Source: Toxorhynchites rutilus septentrionalis (lineage: Eukaryota; Arthropoda; Insecta; Diptera; Culicidae). Taken from it: a stretch of DNA of 64,000 nt. Every line of letters begins with the position of its first letter. The first letter of the stretch is position 1. The stretch spans positions 74,213,794 through 74,277,793 of the forward strand of contig NC_073744.1 in assembly GCF_029784135.1 (NCBI RefSeq), in the 5' to 3' direction. The notes beneath the pieces are model-generated. The model worked only from the letters and a program-made list of their open reading frames with translations, ran no database searches and was not told where the DNA came from. Both the position numbers and the translations under genes were made by a program. Below are positions 58,034-64,000 of this stretch, one piece after another.

Positions 58034-58269
58034 ATGTGTGGACGTAACAAAGGAGGACAAGTTAAGGGAAAGGCAAAGTCTCACTCGAACCGTGCAGGTC
58101 TCCAGTTCCCTGTTGGTCGCATTCACTGATTGCTCCGCAAGGGTAACTAGGCCGAACGGATTGGTGCCGGAGCACCAGTATACCTAACAGCGATTATAGA
58201 GTTTCGGCCGTCGGAGTGCTCGAGTTGGCATGCAAAGCTGCTCAAGACAATCAGAAAACCCGCATCAAG
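58034..58269 (+). pseudogene. Histone H2A-derived unit 2, copy B
   Basis: ATG 58034, then [20 protein letters not shown], a TGA, LLRKGN, a TAG, AERIGAGAPVYLTAI. A TATAAA at 57965-57970 lies 64 bp upstream. Followed 240 bp later by a perfect histone stem-loop, so a whole transcription-unit layout is kept although the reading frame is broken. Confidence 0.92.
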
Positions 58270-58504
58270 AACAGAGCAGCTTCGGTTCGGCGCTCATCAT
58301 GGCAACAATTAGTTTCAGTGAGTGGCAAAGTGTTTCTCCGGCACGTCGCATTAAATGTAATTTACTGAACAACATGTACAAGCTGGATAGGAAGAAATTT
58401 TCCAACTGTGAAAGCTGTGGCGAGTGGCAAACGCAATAGCTAAACAGGAAGGTTTAACCGAACAAGATGGGAATATCGAGTGATAACAAAAACACAACAC
58501 CAAA

Positions 58505-58520
58505 GGTTCTTTTCAGAACC
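58505..58520 (+). terminator. Histone 3' stem-loop, unit 2, copy B
   Basis: GGTTCTTTTCAGAACC with CCAAA upstream; an ATAAAGAGTAAAC purine-rich stretch downstream could be a histone downstream element (U7 pairing). Confidence 0.9.
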
Positions 58521-58790
58521 ATCAACATGTTCATAAAGAGTAAACAGTAAACTAATCCATTTTTCAGGTAGATAGGTAGGTATTCACGTAGGAGAAGAAA
58601 ATAAAACAATATATTTAAAATATATATTTAACAAAAGCTGTTCCCTTTGTATAGTCCTACGTCACTCCGGTTATGTCCCAGACATTACCCACCCGTCTTT
58701 TATTTCTTAATTCTGATATTTGTGTTAGATGGTTAGTTTGTGCTATCCACGGAGCAGTGACCATACATACACACGACATGCTCACAACAA

Positions 58791-58792
58791 TC

Positions 58793-58824
<32 letters not shown>

Positions 58825-60080
58825 CGATTTCTGTCTGTCTGTCTGTCTGTCTGATTCTTATACACTCGGAAACTACTGAACCGATCAACATGAAAATTGG
58901 TATGTATGGGTTTTTGGGGCCAGGGAAGGTTTTCGTGATAGTTTGAGCCCCCTCTCTAAGTGGGGTGGGGAGGCGTCAATACAAATGAAACACAAATTTC
59001 TGCATTACTCCAAAATTATTCAAGCAAATGAAACCAAATTTGGCATGTGGAGGTTTTAGGGTGCTATAAATGTTTCTATGGTGGTTATTCTTTCCACCCC
59101 CTCTCTAAGGGAAGGGGGGGGGTGGCTGGCTGCCATACAAATGAAACTCAAATTTCTGCATTACTCGAGAATTATTCAAGCAAATGAAACCAAATTGGGC
59201 ATGTTGAGGTATTAGAGTGCAATAAATGTTTTTATGGTGGTTAGATACCCCTTCCCTCTCTTAGGAGAGACTGCCATACAAATAAAAACATAAATTTCTG
59301 CATTACACGAGAATTAATCAAGCAAATGAACCAAATTTGGCATGTGGAGGTATTAAGGTGCAATAAATGTTTCTATGATGGTTAGACTCTCCACCACCCT
59401 CTCTAAGGGGGGGCCGCCATACAAATGAAACACAAATTTCTGCATTTCTCGAGAATTATTCAAGCAAATAAAACCGAATTGGGCATATTGAGGTATTAGA
59501 GTGCAATAAATGTTTTTTTATGGTGGTTAGATACTCCTCCCTCCTCTCTTAGGGGGGGCTGTCATACAGATGAAACACAAATTTCTGCATTACTCGAGAA
59601 TTAATCAAGCAAATGAAACCAAATTAGGCATGTGAAGATTTCAGATTGCAATAAATGTTTTTATGGTGGTTAGACTCTTCACCCCCTCTCTAAGGGGGGA
59701 GGGGGAGGTCAGCTGCCATACAAATGAAACACAAATTTCTGCATTACTCGAAAATTATTCAAGCAAACTTAACCAAATTTGGCATGTGGAGGTTTTAGGG
59801 TGCGATAAATGTTTTTACGGTGGTTAGATACTCCTCCCTATATGGTATGGCAGCCTCTTCCTTTCTTAGGAGGGGCTGCCATACAAATGAAACACACACT
59901 TCTGCATAACTCGAGAACTAATCAAGCACAATTTGGGATGTGAGGGTTTTTGGGTATGAGAAATGTTTCTATGATGGTATGACACCCCTCCAAACATGAC
60001 AATTGAAATTTTTTCGGAAAACTCTGAAGGAAAAAGGGAAAATTCGGAAAATTAAATTCACATATGTTCTACAATTACAT
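58791..60080 (+). mobile_element. Helitron 5' part with seven long tandem units
   Basis: Begins TCTATATATATA... then GATTTCTGTCTGTCTGTCTG and CTCGGAAACTACTGAACCG. Units containing TTTCTGCATTACTCGAGAAT start at 59001, 59157, 59299, 59441, 59585, 59740 and 59901 (spacing 142-161 bp), each with GCCATACAAATGAAAC and a C/G-rich CTCTCTAAGGGG block. The 3' CTAG end was not found; the match fades near 60080. Confidence 0.7.
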
Positions 60081-60084
60081 AGCG

Positions 60085-61015
60085 TCAAGTGCTGTTAGTC
60101 CATTTGATGTTTGCGCTAGCGAAATTGATCTTTGTTCGAAACTGGAAATGGATTTTAATGTGATGAAACGTACTCCTATATCTTCTTCTATCTATACCAA
60201 AAAAAGAATCGATTTTTTTTTATTAGAGGAGGCCGACACAAACCTTGCAAAAGCACGTCAACTCTGAGAGCAATCTTTCAAACGGTCTGCTGTGAAAAGA
60301 TTTGTGAAACATTTTATTAATTGTAAGAACCATAATCGGCAGGTAACGATAGGAGCTAATAAGATAGAGAGAAGTGATTCGGGGCGTATCTACTATGTTC
60401 ACTGAATTGTAATTTATTAGCAGTACCTCACCCTCAAACACGATAGTATTATACAATGTTAAATTATAGTTTTGAAGCGCAATTAAATAAAGCTGTCGAA
60501 AATCAGTGACCTGCTTTCGATTGCTCCCTTACAGGAGGGGGCGGTGTGTGGTGGTATCGGTTTAGGACCACCATTTTCAAAATGGTTGAAGAAAGAGGTT
60601 TTTGACTTGGCTTCTGTTACCCTCTTTGAAACACATGGACCACACCGAGCAGAAAAAAACATACTAAAAGAGATATATTGTACATTTCAAAGCCGAAGTC
60701 TGACCTTCCTCTATTTTCTATGTCATTACTGGTCATCATAAAATGAACATTCAGTCGACGAGTATGTTGAATCATAAGAAACTACACTAAAGTTTTAAGA
60801 AACATGAGTTTCCAAAGATACAAATGATGTTCTTTTTAAGATGTCCGTCTTTCTCCTACTTCCCCTAACGCGTGACTTATTTTGTCAATGTGTGCATAAT
60901 TTTGAATTTGAAGGATTGGTGTCATCATTGCAGTTAAATTTGATTCTCAAGAATGCTTTGAATTTTCAATTTGATATTTTTTTTCAATTCATGTGTAATC
61001 TGTTTGCCAGAAAAA
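60085..61015. other. DNA between Helitron and histone element C
   Basis: No recognised element or gene. Short open stretches only. Confidence 0.4.
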
Positions 61016-61110
61016 GACGGGTGGGTAATGTCGGGGACATAACCGGAGTGACGTAGGACTATACAAAGGGGACAGCTTTTGTTAAATATATATTTTAAAT
61101 ATATTGTTTT

Positions 61111-61270
61111 TTTTTTTTTTTATATATATCTGTATTATAGTGACTTTCAACACTTTTGGCTAGTTCGTCACTTTTTACTTCCAATTTTGGAAGAATGTTG
61201 GGAGTGAGAATTGAACTCGTGATCTTCAGCGTGAGAGGTATGGATGTTACCACTACGCCAGATCGGCTCC
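61111..61270 (-). mobile_element. tRNA-derived SINE inserted in histone element C
   Basis: The minus strand reads GGAGCCGATCTGGCGTAGTG (A-box TGGCGTAGTGG), then GAGTTCAATTCTC (B-box) about 35 bp later, then a body ending in an A-rich tail. 14-bp duplications AAATATATTGTTTT at 61097-61110 and 61271-61284; copies A and B keep the empty site. Confidence 0.88.
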
Positions 61271-61353
61271 AAATATATTGTTTTGTTTTCTTCTCCTACG
61301 TGAATACCTACCATGGATTATGTTTACTGTTTACTCTTTATGAACATGTTGAT

Positions 61354-61369
61354 GGTTCTGAAAAGAACC
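61354..61369 (-). terminator. Histone 3' stem-loop, unit 2, copy C
   Basis: Same perfect stem-loop, unchanged in all three copies. Confidence 0.9.
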
Positions 61370-61604
61370 TTTGGTGTTGTGTTTTTGTTATCACTCGATA
61401 TTCCCATCTTGTTCGGTTAAACCTTCCTGTTTAGCTATTGCGATTGCCACTCGCCACAGCTTTCACAGTTGGAAAATTTCTTCCTATCCAGCTTGTACAT
61501 GTTGTTCAGTAAATTACATTTAATGCGACGTGCCGGAGAAACACTTTGCCACTCACTGAAACTAATTGTTGCCTTGATGAGCGCCGAACCGAAGCTGCTC
61601 TGTT

Positions 61605-61839
61605 CTTGATGCGGGTTTTCTGATTGTCTTGAGCAGCTTTGCAAGCCAACTCGAGCACTCCGACGGCCGAAACTCTATAATCGCTGTTAGGTATACTGGT
61701 GCTCCGGCACCAATCCGTTCGGCCTAGTTACCCTTGCGGAGCAATCAGTGAATGCGACCAACAGGGAACTGGAGACCTGCACGGTTCGAGTGAGACTTTG
61801 CCTTTCCCTTAACTTGTCCTCCTTTGTTACGTCCACGAT
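61605..61839 (-). pseudogene. Histone H2A-derived unit 2, copy C
   Basis: Same stops and frameshift as copies A and B. TATAAA on the minus strand at 61910-61915. Confidence 0.9.
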
Positions 61840-61909
61840 GCCGATGCCGTACAACCACACGGGTTTACGGTTTGAAAGAAAATAAGATATTTTTTTGGGG
61901 TCCGCGTGT

Positions 61910-61915
61910 TTTATA
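61910..61915 (-). promoter_or_regulatory. TATA box of H2A unit 2, copy C
   Basis: Same motif as the other copies, on the minus strand. Confidence 0.7.
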
Positions 61916-62030
61916 CTCTAGCGGTACACACTCACAGAATAGAGACAAATCGGCAGACTCAGCCAGAGGGGCGAGTCCAACGAGACGTACGAATGAGCGT
62001 TAAAAGGGAGCGATGGCAAAAAAATACATT

Positions 62031-62087
62031 AGAGGCGAATGAACTGCAAAGTTTAAAGCCTCTTAAAAACAAAGAAAGAAGAAGAAG
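62031..62087 (+). mobile_element. Micro-retroposon, second copy
   Basis: Same core as 15251: AGAGGCGAATGAACTGC... GCCTCT, AAAAACAAAG, then a GAA/AAAG tail. Flanked by AAAAATACATT at 62020-62030 and 62088-62098; copies A and B of the histone element show the empty site. Confidence 0.85.
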
Positions 62088-62143
62088 AAAAATACATTCA
62101 TTACGATTTGTTCGCTCGTTGGAATCACATGCAGGCTAAAAAG

Positions 62144-62159
62144 GGTCCTTTTCAGGATC
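62144..62159 (+). terminator. Opposite-strand histone stem-loop, copy C
   Basis: GGTCCTTTTCAGGATC on the plus strand, as in copy A. Confidence 0.7.
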
Positions 62160-62754
62160 ACAAAATTATCTTCAATCTAAAGAGTTTATTGTTTTGTTAT
62201 CACTCGATATCCCCATCTTGTTCGGCTAAACCTTTCTGTTTAGCGATTGCGTTTGCCACTCGCCACAGCTTTCACAGTTGGAAAATTCATCCCATCCAGC
62301 TTTGTGACATGTTGTACAGTAAATCACATTCAATGCGACGTGTCAATGCGCCACTCAGTGTCGCATTGGAGGCGATTTTAACCTGTAATTGAACATTTGC
62401 GATGACAGTGGTACAGTGTCGACTTTCAATGTGGGGTCATAATTTGGATCTCTATGTTTACAAAAATGTCCAACTAAATAAGTCGCATTACATGTCCGTC
62501 CAATTAGCTAACTGTCGAACTAATTGTAAATTGCTGTACTTTCAATCTGGAAACAATTTAAGAATTGGTGAAAATTGAATAATCAGGAAAGTCCCCAACT
62601 ATCAATAAGCTCAGAACAACTGCCAAATTCACATACTCATCAGATCCTGGCAAACAAATAATGAAAAAATCAATTTGTGTTTCATTTTTATTTTGGATAA
62701 TGTTTTAGAAAGCATTGAACTGTATTTCGTAAACTCTTTTTTGGAAGGTTTAAT

Positions 62755-62770
62755 GGCCCTGAAAAGCGCC
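62755..62770 (-). terminator. Histone 3' stem-loop, unit 1, copy C
   Basis: GGCGCTTTTCAGGGCC on the minus strand. Confidence 0.8.
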
Positions 62771-63001
62771 TTGTTTTATGGAATGGTTCCAATTTAGACA
62801 ACTTAGTACTCGTGGTTTTGAAAAAATCATTTCGAACGCCCTTGATGCCGCCTTGTTCTGGATTTGCCACCAAAGCAGTTTGTATAAAGAACAAACTTTT
62901 TTCTTCTGCTACCTGATGCCGTTTTGCGATTGCGTTTGCCACTCGCCACTCGCTGCAACTGCCTGTTGTCTTGATGTCCACCGAACCAAATGTGTTCTGT
63001 T

Positions 63002-63135
63002 CCGAATGCGGGTTTTCTTATCGTCGCGAGCAGCTTTGCCAGCTAACTCTATCACTTCGGCGGCCGAAACTAAACACGGTTCGAGCGGGATTTTGCCTTT
63101 CCCTTCATTTTTCCTCCTTTACCATGTCCAGACAT
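63002..63135 (-). pseudogene. Histone H2A-derived unit 1, copy C
   Basis: Same tail, deletion and core fragment as the other copies; the shared deletion shows it predates amplification. Confidence 0.9.
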
Positions 63136-63644
63136 GGCTGCTTGGGTTGGTTTGTTGATGTGTTGTGATGCGAACCGATGTGGTGTACGGTTTGAATGAG
63201 AATGATCGTTACGGCAGCGGAGCGGGGATTATTAAGCTGACTGGCTGGCTCGAGAATTACGCATGTGTGAGACTGCGACCAATGTTTCGTTCATTTTTTT
63301 CTTTTTCTTTTCCAATCGTGCTTCATTCTATTTCGCTGCTGCTCTGGTTGCCCGTTTTGGTCGGTACGATTTGAGGAGCACAAAATGGACCAATCAAAAA
63401 TGGGCACATAGTGCATTTTGACCACGCTTGATATTTCACAATTATTCAATGAAATCAAATGAAATGTTATTCGTTATGATAGATGCGTAGATATATTTCC
63501 TATCAATTGATGCAAAAACCTTTGCGATCTATTGAGAAATGCTCGAGTTATAAGCGTTCCAAATCTTGCATTTTTTCCTACTTGTTCAGTGCCTAGATTT
63601 CCATTTCACCCCCTATATCTTCCGGTTAGACGTAGTCCTACGTC

Positions 63645-64000
63645 AAAAAAGCGAATTCATGTTCCCACCAATATTCAGACAATTGGCGTGACTGAAAATA
63701 TTATTACAATACCTTTAAGTGCTTGGCGACTACCATTTACGGCCCTATCGAAGCTCGATGCCACCAAACGTCACACGAGTCGGGCCGTCGGTAAACATAC
63801 GGCTTCATAAAAACAAATTACCCACGTACTCATACGCACCAATTCGGGGCGTAAGTGGATATTTTAAAAGATTACGGCATTTTTCCGGCCGTAACAATTG
63901 TATTTTTATGTGTTTCCGTTCCCAGCACTACACACTTCCGCGTGCCTTTGTAAGTGGGAGTGAATCGCAATAAGGGAGTGGGGTTTTAAACAAAGTGACA
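63645..64000. other. Right edge, nothing recognised
   Basis: Follows the palindrome end of histone element C. No coding or repeat signature. Confidence 0.4.

Larger units (their letters stand above)
56303..58689 (+). mobile_element. Histone H2A-carrying non-autonomous element, copy B (inverted)
   Basis: Full inverted copy of the element at 43246: palindrome 56303-56318, hairpin end 58669-58689. H2A units read on the plus strand. Sister of copy C by shared differences from copy A. Lies 157 bp upstream of the CR1-like LINE's first codon. Confidence 0.92.
61024..63644 (-). mobile_element. Histone H2A-carrying non-autonomous element, copy C
   Basis: Hairpin end 61024-61044, palindrome end 63629-63644. 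Same layout as copies A and B but longer through two dated insertions: a SINE at 61111-61270 and a micro-retroposon at 62031-62087, each with target-site duplications and empty-site counterparts in the other copies. Confidence 0.92.

Noticed and set aside
58791..60080. Possible CRISPR-like repeat/spacer array
   Set aside because: Units are 142-161 bp, degenerate, and belong to a eukaryotic Helitron; no spacer pattern or cas genes.
43246..63644. Functional H2A genes
   Set aside because: All six units have stops, frameshifts or deletions and lack the H2A C-terminal half.

Overview
The window is a piece of an insect genome, most likely a culicine mosquito (Aedes-like). The reasons are spliced exons with GT/AG borders, AT-rich non-coding DNA, and a mosquito-type repeat load: a DD37E Tc1/mariner element (a type described from mosquitoes), tRNA-headed SINEs, Helitrons with CTAG ends, pogo/Tigger, hAT-like and Tc1 elements, and R4-like and CR1/Jockey-like LINEs. 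No database was searched; species and family names rest on motif recognition.

Host gene. One host gene is readable, on the + strand. Its 5' part lies left of the window, and its last exons run from 2805 to the stop at 25431-25433. The eight complete exons join in one frame (1,962 nt, 653 codons plus stop). They encode a SASH1/SLY-family adaptor (SAM and SH3 domains; probable relative of fly SKIP). The conserved SLY-SH3-SAM core is compact (12917-15014, mostly introns under 100 bp). It is flanked by two introns of about 9.4 and 9.85 kb that are full of mobile elements. A 3'UTR with several AATAAA signals follows.

Mobile-element region. From about 27.7 kb to the end I see no intact host gene. 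The DNA is a nested stack of elements: a mariner pseudogene (28.4-29.4 kb), an inverted pair of 1.1-kb elements (30.5 and 35.8 kb) around two Helitrons and a (TA)n tract, a hAT-like element holding a DD37E transposon (37.1-39.2 kb), a pogo MITE (39.75 kb), a pogo/Tigger element (43.0-47.5 kb), an R4-like LINE split by a 1.5-kb insertion (48.3-53.5 kb) and a decayed CR1/Jockey-like LINE (53.5-56.1 kb).

Most unusual content. Three copies of a roughly 2.4-kb non-autonomous element (43246-45648, 56303-58689, 61024-63644) each carry two histone H2A-derived pseudogenes. One unit keeps a TATA box, and three histone-type 3' stem-loops are present per element. These elements belong to a wider set that also fills the host gene's introns. 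The set shares two different ends: a 16-bp palindrome, GACGTAGGACTACGTC, at one end, and a half-palindrome plus a hairpin of about 21 nt at the other. Insertions lie in A/T runs. A second unusual item is a very small retroposon-like unit (hairpin core about 35 nt plus an AAAG-type tail). It occurs twice with the same 5' start and clean target-site duplications.
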